Shown piece after piece: positions 17,502-25,865 of a DNA stretch of 64,000 bases. Positions within the stretch are counted from its first letter, which is position 1, and each line of letters begins with the position of its first letter. The DNA is from JACKJK01 sp046159835 (lineage in GTDB: Bacteria > Pseudomonadota > Alphaproteobacteria > Rhizobiales > Tepidamorphaceae): assembly GCF_046159835.1 (NCBI RefSeq), contig NZ_JBJXCY010000002.1:992001-1056000 (forward strand). Reading direction: 5' to 3'. The position numbers and the translations under genes were made by a program. Below the pieces are notes generated by a model. The model was not told the origin of the DNA. It ran no database searches and saw only the letters and a list, made by a program, of their open reading frames with translations.

Positions 17502-18164
17502 ATGATCCGTTTCGAAAATGTCGGACTTCGATACGGCATGGGTCCGGAGGTGTTGAGCGATATCTCCTTCCAGATCGCCCCTGGTTCCTTCCAGTTCCTG
17601 ACCGGGCCTTCGGGCGCGGGCAAGACGTCACTGCTGCGGCTGTTGTTCCTTGCGCTGAAGCCCACGCGCGGCCTCATCAACATCTTCGGGCAGGACGCAG
17701 CCAGCCTGCCGCTCGGCACGCTTCCCGCGATCCGCCGGCGCGTCGGCATCGTGTTCCAGGACTTCCGCCTGCTCGACCACCTGACGACCTACGAAAACGT
17801 CGCTCTGCCGCTGCGCGTGATCGGCCAGAGCGAGAGCGGATACCGCAAGGACGTGGAAGAGCTGCTGCAATGGGTTGGCCTCGACCACCGCATGGACGCC
17901 TATCCGCCGGTTCTGTCTGGCGGTGAAAAGCAGCGCGCGGCCATTGCGCGCGCCGTCATCGCCCAGCCTGACCTGCTGCTTGCCGACGAACCGACCGGCA
18001 ACGTCGACCCGACGCTCGCCCGCCGTCTGCTGCGTCTCTTTTCCGAACTGCACCGGCTCGGCACCACCGTCGTCATCGCCACCCACGACATCGCGCTGAT
18101 GGACCAGTACGAGCATGCCCGCCGGCTCGTGCTCAACGAAGGCAGGCTGCATGTCTACGACTGA
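17502..18164 (+). CDS. ftsE: Cell division ATP-binding protein FtsE
   Basis: A 220-residue ABC ATPase that, with FtsX, links the divisome to peptidoglycan hydrolases. Walker A is GPSGAGKTSLLRLL, the signature motif is LSGGEKQRAAIARAVI, Walker B is LLLADEPTGNVDP and the switch His is in IATHDIALM. The opening MIRFENVGLRYGMGPEVLSD is typical. The 3' end overlaps ftsX by 14 bases, indicating translational coupling. Confidence 0.96.
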   Translation: MIRFENVGLRYGMGPEVLSDISFQIAPGSFQFLTGPSGAGKTSLLRLLFLALKPTRGLINIFGQDAASLPLGTLPAIRRRVGIVFQDFRLLDHLTTYENVALPLRVIGQSESGYRKDVEELLQWVGLDHRMDAYPPVLSGGEKQRAAIARAVIAQPDLLLADEPTGNVDPTLARRLLRLFSELHRLGTTVVIATHDIALMDQYEHARRLVLNEGRLHVYD

Positions 18165-19110
18165 GCAGGCCACCGCAATCGCGCTGGGCAACGCCAGCGA
18201 CAAGCCCGACGAGCGCGTCGTCAATGCCATCGTGCCGGCCAACGGCATGTCGGGCCGCGCGCTCGTCGTGGTCATCGCGATCATGGCCTTCCTCGCCTCG
18301 CTGACCATCGGCCTCGTCACCGCGATCTCGAGCGCTGCGGAATCCTGGGCCGGCGATCTCGGTCGGGAACTGACGATCCAGGTCATGCCGCTGGACGGAC
18401 GAGACACCGGCGAGGACGCGGACACAGCCGCGCGCATCATTTCCGACATGCCCGGTGTGGTCGAGGCGCGCGTGCTGGCGGACGAAAACCTGCATGCCCT
18501 GCTGGAGCCGTGGCTCGGCGCGGAATTCGACCTCGATTCCCTGCCCGTACCGCGCCTCGTCGTGGTTACCGTCGATCCCGCCGGTCCGCCGACGGCTGAC
18601 GAAATTCGCGCCGCCCTTGCCGACGAGGTGCCCTCGGCCTCCATCGACGATCATAAGATCTGGCAGGAACGCCTGTCGATCATGGCGCGCACCATCGTCA
18701 TCGCCGGCATCGGCATTTTCGGGCTGGTCCTGGCGGCAACCGTGCTGTCCATCGTGTTTGCGACCCGCGGCGCGATGGCTGCCAACCGCGATATCGTGCA
18801 GGTGCTGCACCTTGTCGGCGCACGCGAACGCTTCATCGCGTGGCAGTTCGTGCGCCACTTCCTCATTCTCGGCCTGAAGGGCGGCAATGCCGGCGGCCTG
18901 ATGGCACTTCTGACCTTCATCGCGGCGGGCTGGTTCTCCAGTTACATGGTCGCGACGCCCGCCGGCGCGCAGCTTGAAGCATTGTTCGGGAATTTCGGAC
19001 TTGGCGCCGATGGTTACGTCGCAATCGTGCTTACCGTTTTGCTTATTGCTGGACTGACCGCGATCACAGCCTACCTTTCGGTTGTACGAATTGTACGCGG
19101 AATGGTTTAA
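18151..19110 (+). CDS. ftsX: Cell division protein FtsX
   Basis: A 319-residue permease-like partner of FtsE. After a cytoplasmic N-terminus of about 35 residues come a first membrane helix (ALVVVIAIMAFLASLTIGLV), a periplasmic domain of about 120 residues that in family members contacts hydrolase activators, and three further helices at the C-terminus. The segment VLHLVGARERFIAWQFVRHF is the conserved cytoplasmic coupling loop. The start at 18151 lies inside the last codons of ftsE. YdcF follows on the same strand. Confidence 0.94.
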   Translation: MSTTEQATAIALGNASDKPDERVVNAIVPANGMSGRALVVVIAIMAFLASLTIGLVTAISSAAESWAGDLGRELTIQVMPLDGRDTGEDADTAARIISDMPGVVEARVLADENLHALLEPWLGAEFDLDSLPVPRLVVVTVDPAGPPTADEIRAALADEVPSASIDDHKIWQERLSIMARTIVIAGIGIFGLVLAATVLSIVFATRGAMAANRDIVQVLHLVGARERFIAWQFVRHFLILGLKGGNAGGLMALLTFIAAGWFSSYMVATPAGAQLEALFGNFGLGADGYVAIVLTVLLIAGLTAITAYLSVVRIVRGMV

Positions 19111-19180
19111 TATGCGTCGGGGAGGCACGGCTGCGCCGCAATCGTGCCCACGATCTGCCAGATTTATGGGTTAGCCCACG

Positions 19181-19879
19181 ATGATGGAGACGACGATAAC
19201 GCAACACCGGGGGGACGTGCTTCCGCACGGCGTGAGCCAGAGCTGGCTGCGTCGGATTGCGACTGCTCTCTGCGCGGTCGTCATCGGGCTGTCCGTGGGC
19301 TTCCTCATCGGCCTGTTTCACTTTGCCGGACAGGTCTCGGCCATGTCCGAGCGCGCCGCCCCCACAGTTCCCGCAGACGGCATCGTGGTCCTGACCGGCG
19401 GTCAGGAACGCATCACCGACGCGGTTGACCTTCTGGGCCGCGACATGGGCCGCCGCCTGCTCATTTCCGGCGTGAACCCGCACACCACTCCCGGCGACAT
19501 CGCCCGCACCATCGATGCGCCGAAAAACCTGTTCAACTGCTGCGTCGATTTCGGCTACAGCGCGCTGAACACGCTGGGCAACGCGGTCGAAACCGGCCGC
19601 TGGGTGCGCGCCAATTCCTTCGAAAGTCTCATTGTCGTGACGTCCGGCTACCACATGCCGCGCACGCTTGTGGAGCTGTCGCGCGAGACAAACGGCACGC
19701 GCCTCGTACCCTACCCGGTCTTTCCGGCCGATACCGACTTCTCCGACTGGTGGCGCAACCGGGAGAAGGCGACGGTGATGACCAAGGAATACGTGAAGTA
19801 CATCCTGTCGCTGGTGCGCATCCGTCTGCGTGCACCCAATGCCGATGGCTATCGCATCCTCGCCACCGCATCGCTCTAA
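19181..19879 (+). CDS. YdcF/SanA-like (DUF218) membrane protein
   Basis: A 232-residue protein with one N-terminal membrane helix (ATALCAVVIGLSVGFLIGLF) and a DUF218 domain: ADGIVVLTGGQERITDAVDL, RRLLISGVNP, SFESLIVVTSGYHMPRTLVE and RLVPYPVF. Related E. coli proteins (SanA, ElyC) affect envelope barrier function and lipid-carrier use. Its position after ftsEX is typical for alphaproteobacteria. ATG codons at 19181 and 19184 are adjacent; either may be used. Confidence 0.88.
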   Translation: MMETTITQHRGDVLPHGVSQSWLRRIATALCAVVIGLSVGFLIGLFHFAGQVSAMSERAAPTVPADGIVVLTGGQERITDAVDLLGRDMGRRLLISGVNPHTTPGDIARTIDAPKNLFNCCVDFGYSALNTLGNAVETGRWVRANSFESLIVVTSGYHMPRTLVELSRETNGTRLVPYPVFPADTDFSDWWRNREKATVMTKEYVKYILSLVRIRLRAPNADGYRILATASL

Positions 19880-19904
19880 GGCCGATTTGCAGGCCCGGCA
19901 GGGC

Positions 19905-19933
19905 TAGCCAAGAGCAAACTTTGCCTGTATAAG
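19905..19933 (+). promoter_or_regulatory. Putative rpmF promoter
   Basis: TAGCCA (19905-19910), 17 bases, then TATAAG (19928-19933), a near-consensus -10. It sits about 125 bases before the rpmF start in the gap after YdcF. The leader (about 19940-20056) has no obvious ORF. By eye only. Confidence 0.4.
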
Positions 19934-20056
19934 CCGCCGCTCAATCCCAAGGCGCATGTGAACTTCACGGTTGCCGCGGCCCACCGCCGGGTGGTCGTCC
20001 ATGTGCCGGGACATCGATTTCGACCCTGCCCGCGCAGGTCCAACGGAGTTGCCGAA

Positions 20057-20236
20057 ATGGCCGTACCAAAGCGCAAAGTCACCCGCATGAAGCGGGGCCA
20101 CCGCCGGTCTGCCGACGCCCTGAACAACCCGACATATGTCGAGGACAAGGAGTCCGGCGAGCTGCGTCGTCCGCACCACATCGACCTGAAGGCCGGCACC
20201 TACCGTGGCCGCCAGGTTCTGGAGCCGCGCGACTGA
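20057..20236 (+). CDS. rpmF: 50S ribosomal protein L32
   Basis: A 59-residue ribosomal protein. It begins MAVPKRKVTRMKRGHRRSAD and ends GTYRGRQVLEPRD, clearly L32 of the form lacking the zinc-ribbon cysteines, as usual in alphaproteobacteria. A start upstream at 19958 is open but gives a non-homologous extension. A strong intrinsic terminator follows, so the gene is a single transcription unit. Confidence 0.98.
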   Translation: MAVPKRKVTRMKRGHRRSADALNNPTYVEDKESGELRRPHHIDLKAGTYRGRQVLEPRD

Positions 20237-20273
20237 TTTCAGTTACGCCACTGCGTTCCATCACGACGAGATG

Positions 20274-20299
20274 AAGCGGCCTGAAAGGGCCGCTTTTTT
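20274..20299 (+). terminator. Intrinsic terminator of rpmF
   Basis: An 8-bp perfect stem, AAGCGGCC (20274-20281) with GGCCGCTT (20288-20295), a six-base loop and a run of six T beginning within the stem. It lies 37 bases after the rpmF stop. Confidence 0.88.
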
Positions 20300-20390
20300 C
20301 TTGTCTGCTCGTCGGCAACGCTGCTGTCGCTTGTAGGCCTGCCCGCAGCGGCGCATAAAGGACGAGTGACCGTCCAGGAGTTCATGTCCA

Positions 20391-20816
20391 GTGCTCGTCA
20401 ATTTCCCGCTGCTTGTCGTTCCGCTCATCGTCTACAATCTCGTGGCCTTCTCGATGGCCGATCCGGGGCTGGGACCGCAGGCCGCGTGGGCCGAACCGGT
20501 CACGCAGGTGACGATGGTCTCCGGCATCGAGTGGACGCTCACCATGGGCGACCTGCTGCTGATGGCATCGCTTGTCATGCTGTTCATCGAGGTGCTCAAG
20601 GCGACGCGCACCGGCGCGAGCTCCATTGTCGATCACCTGCTTTCCACCGCCGTCTTCGTGGCGTGCCTGGTGGAATTCCTGCTGGTCGAGCAGGCCGCCA
20701 CGTCCACTTTCTTCCTGCTGATGATCATGACGCTCTTCGATGTCATGGCGGGCTTCTCGGTGACGATCCGCGCCGCCCGGCGTGATTTTGGCGTCGGGCC
20801 CGACGGCGGCTTCTGA
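20391..20816 (+). CDS. Four-helix inner membrane protein, unknown function
   Basis: A 141-residue hydrophobic protein with about four membrane helices: FPLLVVPLIVYNLVAF at the N-terminus, LLLMASLVMLFIEVL, LLSTAVFVACLVEFLLVEQA, and FFLLMIMTLFDVMAGFSV, ending in a basic tail RAARRDFGVGPDGGF. It looks like a conserved alphaproteobacterial protein, but I cannot name a family. The likely start is GTG at 20391, with AGGAG ten bases upstream. It stands between rpmF and the gamma-glutamyltransferase gene, 30 bases before the latter, and may share its transcript. Confidence 0.7.
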   Translation: MLVNFPLLVVPLIVYNLVAFSMADPGLGPQAAWAEPVTQVTMVSGIEWTLTMGDLLLMASLVMLFIEVLKATRTGASSIVDHLLSTAVFVACLVEFLLVEQAATSTFFLLMIMTLFDVMAGFSVTIRAARRDFGVGPDGGF

Positions 20817-20846
20817 TCCGGCACGCAACATCTGTCTGGGGGCAAC

Positions 20847-22445
20847 ATGCGCAACTTCCACGAACCTCGCCGCTCCGCAGTCTTCGCGCCGCGCGGAGCC
20901 ATCGCCACATCACACCACCTGTCCTCGGCGGCAGGGTTGGAGGTGTTGAAATCCGGCGGCAATGCGCTCGATGCGGCGATCACGGCTGCCGCCGTGCAGG
21001 CCGTCGTAGAACCGCAGATGACCAGCGCAGGCGGCGACCTTTTCGCCATGATTGCCTTCCCGGACGGGCGTATCGAGGGGTTCAACGCATCCGGCAAGGC
21101 GGCTGCCGCCATCGACCCGGAAAAGCTTCGCGCCGACGGCTTCGAGACCATTCCCGACACGCACGGCCTCGCCATCACCGTGCCGGGCGGCGTTGCCGGC
21201 TGGTGTCGCCTGCTGGAGCGCCACGGAACCATCGGCATTGACCGGGCCATGGCCCCTGCCATCGACATTGCCGAGAACGGCTATGCCGTCAGTCCGCGTG
21301 TCGCCCATGACTGGCCCTCCAGGACGGCGGAACTGGCAAGCTTCGAAGGCTCGCGCGCCCACTACCTGAAGTCCGACGGCACAGCCCCGGTCGCAGGTGA
21401 CGTGATGCGCTTCCCGGCGCTTGCGAAATCCCTGCGCGCCATCGCCGACAACGGCGAGGCCGGCTTCTATGCCGGCGCGGTCGCCGACGACATCGTCGCA
21501 ACCGTGCAGGCCGCCGGTGGCCTGATGACGCTCGAGGATCTTGCCGCCGTCAGCGTCGACCCGATGACGCCAGTCACCGCCACCTATCGGGGCCGCGAGA
21601 TCGTCGAGCTGCCGCCCAACACGCAGGGCTTCGTTGCCCTGTTGATGCTGCGCATCCTCGAGGGCTTCGACATGGCAAGCCTCGATCCGCTCGGCCCGGA
21701 GCGTTTCCATCTCGAAATGGAAGCCGCGAACCTCGCCTACGCGGTGCGCGGCGTGTATCTCGCCGATGCCGACGCCATGACGACGGACGTGGCGGACCTG
21801 CTGAGTGACGCGACGGTGGATGCGCTTCGCAGCCGCATCGACATGAATGCGCGCATCGCCGATCCCGGCACCCCGGACACGTCCGGCACCGACACGGTCT
21901 ACATCTCCTGCGTGGATGAAAACCGCATGGCGGTGTCCCTCATCAACTCGATCTTCAAGACATTCGGCTCGTGCATCGCCACTCCGAAGACCGGCATCAT
22001 CCTGCAGAACCGGGGCGCGGGCTTCGTGCTGACACCGGGCCACCCGAACTGCATCGCGGGCGGCAAGCGCCCGCTGCACACGCTCATCCCCGGCATGATG
22101 AAGGCCGACGGCAAGGTGACGCACAGCTTCGGCGTGATGGGCGGGCAGTACCAGGCCTGCGGCCATGCCCACGTCGTCACCAACATGGTCGACTACGGCA
22201 TGGACGTGCAGGCAGCGATCGACTTCCCGCGCATCTTCATGGACCCGCTTGGCGCAAACTCGGTGCTCGACATCGAGACCACGGTCCCGCAGACGACCAT
22301 CGACGGGCTGGAAAAGCGCGGCCATCGCTGGCAGATCGCGGACGGGGCTATCGGCGGCGCGCAGGCGATCCAGATCGACCGCGAACGCGACGTCCTCATC
22401 GCCGGCTCCGAGCCGCGCAAGGATGGCTGCGCGCTGGGCTACTGA
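20847..22445 (+). CDS. ggt: Gamma-glutamyltransferase family protein
   Basis: A 532-residue Ntn-hydrolase precursor of the gamma-glutamyltransferase family, cleaving or transferring the gamma-glutamyl group of glutathione-like substrates. The large-subunit start GGNALDAAITAAAVQAVVEP and FNASGKAAAAI are typical. The segment GTDTVYISCVDENRMAVSL aligns with the self-cleavage site; the Thr before VYIS is the likely nucleophile. GPDHPN-like PGHPN and LIPGMMKADGKV follow in the small subunit. I see no clear signal peptide, so a cytoplasmic location is possible, as for many bacterial homologues of unknown substrate. It ends at a strong hairpin terminator shared with the convergent small gene. Confidence 0.9.
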   Translation: MRNFHEPRRSAVFAPRGAIATSHHLSSAAGLEVLKSGGNALDAAITAAAVQAVVEPQMTSAGGDLFAMIAFPDGRIEGFNASGKAAAAIDPEKLRADGFETIPDTHGLAITVPGGVAGWCRLLERHGTIGIDRAMAPAIDIAENGYAVSPRVAHDWPSRTAELASFEGSRAHYLKSDGTAPVAGDVMRFPALAKSLRAIADNGEAGFYAGAVADDIVATVQAAGGLMTLEDLAAVSVDPMTPVTATYRGREIVELPPNTQGFVALLMLRILEGFDMASLDPLGPERFHLEMEAANLAYAVRGVYLADADAMTTDVADLLSDATVDALRSRIDMNARIADPGTPDTSGTDTVYISCVDENRMAVSLINSIFKTFGSCIATPKTGIILQNRGAGFVLTPGHPNCIAGGKRPLHTLIPGMMKADGKVTHSFGVMGGQYQACGHAHVVTNMVDYGMDVQAAIDFPRIFMDPLGANSVLDIETTVPQTTIDGLEKRGHRWQIADGAIGGAQAIQIDRERDVLIAGSEPRKDGCALGY

Positions 22446-22465
22446 GCCACACGCACCGAGACAGC

Positions 22466-22493
22466 AAAAAGCCCGCCATTGGCGGGCTTTTTT
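22466..22493. terminator. Bidirectional intrinsic terminator
   Basis: AAAAA, GCCCGCC (22471-22477), ATT, GGCGGGC (22481-22487), TTTTTT. A perfect 7-bp stem with A and T runs on either side can stop transcripts of both ggt (plus) and the convergent small gene (minus). Confidence 0.92.
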
Positions 22494-22520
22494 CATTTCG
22501 GGTGAACCTGGAAACGGGAG

Positions 22521-22865
22521 CTACAGCGAGCCGACCATGTGCGGCACCCGCATCGCCGCCGGGCGGCGGGCGCTGGCCTGATAGGCATCGCTGGCGATCT
22601 GCGGCGCGGTGCGGCGACGCGCACGCGTTCCCTCAACACCCATCTCGTTGGCGATGAGCTGGGTGATGTAGGCCGAAGATGTGCCGGAACGCGTGCCAAC
22701 ATGCGCGCGCGGTTCGCGGCGCGGCTGGTGCGGCACCATGGAGACCAGCGCACGCGAGGCTGAAGCCCCGTCGTTTGCAGCCTGCGCGGAACGCGCGCTC
22801 ACCCGTGATGCGGGGGACGCTGCCGAGATCCGGTTTATGCCGTTTCCACTGGACGTGGAGACCAT
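22521..22865 (-). CDS. Conserved-looking hypothetical protein, 114 residues
   Basis: A Ser/Ala/Arg-rich protein with a low-complexity first half and a denser second half containing AYITQLIANEMG, then RARRRTAPQIASDAYQAS and a C-terminus ending VPHMVGSL. The ITQLIA...RARRR...AYxAS arrangement reminds me of short orphan proteins in Rhizobiales, but I cannot name the family. There is no signal peptide or membrane helix. The ATG at 22865 has GGACAGGAC just upstream, and the gene is followed by the bidirectional terminator, both favouring a real gene. Confidence 0.55.
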   Translation of the reverse strand: MVSTSSGNGINRISAASPASRVSARSAQAANDGASASRALVSMVPHQPRREPRAHVGTRSGTSSAYITQLIANEMGVEGTRARRRTAPQIASDAYQASARRPAAMRVPHMVGSL

Positions 22866-23055
22866 GTCCTGTCCTTCCGGTCCGATCGCCTCGTTACCCC
22901 GCCGGTTTCTGTGAACCGTGTCAGTGCAACTGTACCGATATGGAACAAATCCCGAAACGGGACAACAAGTTCCGCTTTTTCGGGGCTGAAGTTTACGATT
23001 TGCAAACCTCGGGCCAACCGGACCGTTAAGGAAAATGGCGAAGAGGGGCAGAATT

Positions 23056-23070
23056 TAGCCGAATCTTAAC
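23056..23070. promoter_or_regulatory. CtrA-like box upstream of the EAL gene
   Basis: TTAG-N7-TTAA (23056-23070) matches the CtrA consensus TTAA-N7-TTAA at seven of eight positions, 71 bases before the EAL gene start. CtrA is the cell-cycle regulator whose degradation involves CpdR. By eye; short AT-rich motifs occur by chance, though they are rare in this GC-rich DNA. Confidence 0.3.
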
Positions 23071-23140
23071 GGCCTTCATCGAATTGTAGGACGAAGAATG
23101 TTCCGGAACGCGAGAAACGCTCAGCCGGATAGCCGCCAGG

Positions 23141-24895
23141 ATGGGGCTGCAAGTGCAAGACGGACAGAATACGACCGACCAGGAAACGTCGGCGCCGCCC
23201 GCCAGCGCGCACGGACTGAGCGATATCCTGCGCGACACCGCCACCGCGCTCTATCACTGGTCTGCTGCCGATGACCGCATTCGCTGGAGCGGAAACGCTG
23301 CCGGCCTTTTCGATGCGATCTATCACGAGCTTCCCCGCGTCGGTGCCGACTACGAGGCGCTGCTCGACGAGGATGTGAAGAAGAAGCGCCAACGCGCAAT
23401 CATCGCCGCCGCCAAGGGCGAAACCGATTGCGGCCTGAACTTCGAACAGGTCCTCCCCATCCGCGATGTCGGCCTTGATGGCCGCCAGAAGCTGTTCCGG
23501 CTGGCCGAATGCGGCCACTTGCTCATCAACGAAGACGGCACGATTGCCGGCATCCACGGCTCGCTGCACCACATCCGCGCCGGCGAGGAAGGGCTTGCCG
23601 CAGCCTCCGCCGACCTCGACCCGCTGACCGGCGCCATGACCCGCAGCGCCCTGTCGGCGCAACTCAATTCCAGCATCGCCAAGGCGCGCGCCAAGAGCGG
23701 CAGCTGCGCCCTGCTCGTGGCAGCCATCGACAAGCTTGCCGTCGTCAACGATTCCTTCGGCTTCGAGATTGCCGACACGGTGATTGCCGAGATTTCGCGG
23801 CGCATGCATCGGGTGCTGCGCGAAGGCGACATGATCGGCCGCATCGCCGGCAACAAGTTCGCCGTCCTCATCCACGACTGCACGACCGAGGACGCCGCCA
23901 CCGCGGCCCAGCGCGTGCGCGAGGCGGTTTCCATCTCGCCGGTCGAGATCGAATCGACGGAAGTCGTCGTTACCGTGTCTGTCGGCTGCGTGCTGGTACC
24001 GCGCTTTGCCCCCGATGCGGAAAAGGCGATGACGCGCGGCATCGAGGCGCTCAACGACGCACGCCACTCGCGCCGCTCCGGCTACGCCATGTACGAGCCG
24101 GATACCCGCCGCGACGTGCAGCGCCGTGACAACCTGCGTCTTGCCAACGACCTGCTCTCGGCCCTGTCGGAAGACCGCATGGGCGTCGCCCTGCAGCCCA
24201 TCGTCTCGACCACCAATGATGAACCAGCCTTCTATGAGGCGCTCGTGCGCGTGCGCTCGCGCGACGGTGAGGATGTCACCGCCGGTGCCTTCATGGGCCT
24301 CGCCGACAAGCTCGGTCTGGTCCACCTCATCGACACGCGGATGCTCGACCTCGTCGTCAGCATGTTGATCGCGGATGAGAGCCTGAAGGTATCGCTCAAC
24401 GTCGCGGTGTCCACCGCGCTCGACCCTGACTGGTTCCAGCGCATCACTGACCACGTTCTGCGCAACCGGTCCATCGCACCGCGCATGATCGTGGAGATCA
24501 CCGAAACAGAAGCCATTCAGGACATCGAGGAAACCGCAGCCGTTGTCGCGTGGATCCACGACCTAGGCTGCAAGGTCGCGCTGGATGACTTCGGCGCGGG
24601 CTACACCACCTACCGCAACCTGCGCGACCTCGGCGTCGACCTTGTGAAGATCGACGGCGCGTTCATGCGCAACCTGCACCGATCCGAAGCCGACCAGATG
24701 TTCGTGAAGACGCTGATCGACCTTTCCCAGAACCTCGGGATCGAGACGGTGGCCGAATGGGTCGAGGACGAGCGTGACGCCGACCTGCTGAAGCAGTGGG
24801 GCGCGGAATACATCCAGGGCCACCTCTATGGTCGCGCCGTCACCCGCTACATGCCCTGCGACGGCCCGCTGGAAAAAGGCCAGATCGCCGTCTGA
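23141..24895 (+). CDS. EAL-domain c-di-GMP phosphodiesterase with degenerate GGDEF (PdeA-like)
   Basis: A 584-residue cytoplasmic protein with no membrane helix: a PAS-like N-terminus (about 30-145), a GGDEF domain (about 155-320) and an EAL domain (about 335-575). The GGDEF signature is replaced by AGNKF (236-240), so cyclase activity is unlikely. The EAL domain keeps E366-A-L, the metal-binding DDFGAG (482-487), VKIDGAF and ETVAEWVE, so phosphodiesterase activity is expected. The architecture resembles Caulobacter PdeA, a CpdR-dependent ClpXP substrate. The only ATG start is 23141, with AGG too close to be a strong ribosome site, so an upstream alternative codon cannot be excluded. Confidence 0.88.
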   Translation: MGLQVQDGQNTTDQETSAPPASAHGLSDILRDTATALYHWSAADDRIRWSGNAAGLFDAIYHELPRVGADYEALLDEDVKKKRQRAIIAAAKGETDCGLNFEQVLPIRDVGLDGRQKLFRLAECGHLLINEDGTIAGIHGSLHHIRAGEEGLAAASADLDPLTGAMTRSALSAQLNSSIAKARAKSGSCALLVAAIDKLAVVNDSFGFEIADTVIAEISRRMHRVLREGDMIGRIAGNKFAVLIHDCTTEDAATAAQRVREAVSISPVEIESTEVVVTVSVGCVLVPRFAPDAEKAMTRGIEALNDARHSRRSGYAMYEPDTRRDVQRRDNLRLANDLLSALSEDRMGVALQPIVSTTNDEPAFYEALVRVRSRDGEDVTAGAFMGLADKLGLVHLIDTRMLDLVVSMLIADESLKVSLNVAVSTALDPDWFQRITDHVLRNRSIAPRMIVEITETEAIQDIEETAAVVAWIHDLGCKVALDDFGAGYTTYRNLRDLGVDLVKIDGAFMRNLHRSEADQMFVKTLIDLSQNLGIETVAEWVEDERDADLLKQWGAEYIQGHLYGRAVTRYMPCDGPLEKGQIAV

Positions 24896-24949
24896 ACATC
24901 GCTCGGCAGGTCACCGGCACTACTCATCAGGAGACTTGTCGGCAGTCGC

Positions 24950-25564
24950 TCAGGACAGCTTGTCGAGCTTGGCCTGCATGGCGGCAATCTCCTTGCGAAG
25001 ATCGTTGATGTCGTCGCCGCCTTTTTCGCCGGTCGCTGCCGCTACGCCCTTGGCAGCGCCCTCATCGCCCTGTTCGCCGGCCGCCCCGGCTGCAAACGGC
25101 GAGAACATGCGCATCGCCTGTTCGAACATCACCATGTTGCGGCGCGTCTGATCCTCGATGGCTTCCATCGCCTGCTCGCCGAAGGCACGCGCCATCTGCG
25201 AACGCAGCTTGTCCTGGTCGCGGGTCAGCGAGCGCATGGTGAAGTCGAGATAGCTCGGCACGAGGCTCTGCATCTGGTCGCCGTAGAAACCGATAAGCTG
25301 GCGCAGGAAGCTGACCGGCAGCATGTTGCCGCCACGGCTCTCCTGCTCGAAGATGATCTGCGTCAGCACCGAGCGGGTGATGTCTTCTCCCGACTTGGCA
25401 TCCACCACCACGAAGTCCTCGCCGGACTTCACCAATGCGCCGAGGTCATCGAGCGTGACATAGGTGCTCGTGCCCGTGTTGTAGAGACGGCGGTTGGCGT
25501 ATTTCTTGATGGTGATGGCCGGCTTGTCGCCACCGGACTGCTTTGATTTCTTGGCGTCACTCAT
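24950..25564 (-). CDS. phaR: Polyhydroxyalkanoate synthesis repressor PhaR
   Basis: A 204-residue DNA-binding repressor that also senses PHA granules. The PHB-accumulation N-terminal domain is evident in IKKYANRRLYNTGTSTYVTL, followed by two PHB_acc helices (QIIFEQESRGGNMLPVSFLR and FYGDQMQSLVPSYLDFTM) and a C-terminal coiled coil (IAAMQAKLDKL). The ATG at 25564 is used; the ORF extends 11 codons further without homology. It is divergent from phaA; candidate operators lie between them. Confidence 0.95.
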   Translation of the reverse strand: MSDAKKSKQSGGDKPAITIKKYANRRLYNTGTSTYVTLDDLGALVKSGEDFVVVDAKSGEDITRSVLTQIIFEQESRGGNMLPVSFLRQLIGFYGDQMQSLVPSYLDFTMRSLTRDQDKLRSQMARAFGEQAMEAIEDQTRRNMVMFEQAMRMFSPFAAGAAGEQGDEGAAKGVAAATGEKGGDDINDLRKEIAAMQAKLDKLS

Positions 25565-25640
25565 ATCCGAAAATAACCCTTCGGCGTTGTTCCTCAAGCG
25601 TCAAGGATAGGGGATAAGCCCCTGCAACCGCCAGTTATTT

Positions 25641-25655
25641 TTGTGCGCTGCGCAA
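25641..25655. promoter_or_regulatory. Candidate PhaR operator (near phaR)
   Basis: TTGTGCGCTGCGCAA is an interrupted inverted repeat (TTG, GCGC, GCGC, CAA) of the TGC/GCA-rich kind bound by PhaR proteins. It lies 77 bases upstream of phaR. Its minus-strand reading starts TTGCGCAG, the same eight bases found at 25711-25718 inside the phaA promoter. The remainder of the 301-base phaR-phaA gap (25565-25865) holds no ORF that I can support. Confidence 0.4.
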
Positions 25656-25699
25656 TCCCGACCGCCCCATGGTAAATACTGCATACGTCCTATGCCGAA

Positions 25700-25726
25700 T
25701 TGACTCCCGCTTGCGCAGGGTTAATT
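25700..25726 (+). promoter_or_regulatory. Putative phaA promoter with embedded TTGCGCAG
   Basis: TTGACT (25700-25705) and TTAATT (25721-25726) are 15 bases apart; TAATTC one base on gives 16. TTGCGCAG (25711-25718) occupies the spacer, where a repressor would block RNA polymerase. A 140-base leader precedes phaA. By eye only. Confidence 0.4.
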
Positions 25727-25865
25727 CCTTTGGACAGCTCATTCGCGGTGCGGACGTACCTGTGTCATGCTGCGGGTGCAAACACGGTCCCGGGCAGTTG
25801 CGGCAGACCCGCACGGACACTGGTCGCCCGGCTGAAGCCGCATTCATCTACTGGAGGCAATCCCC

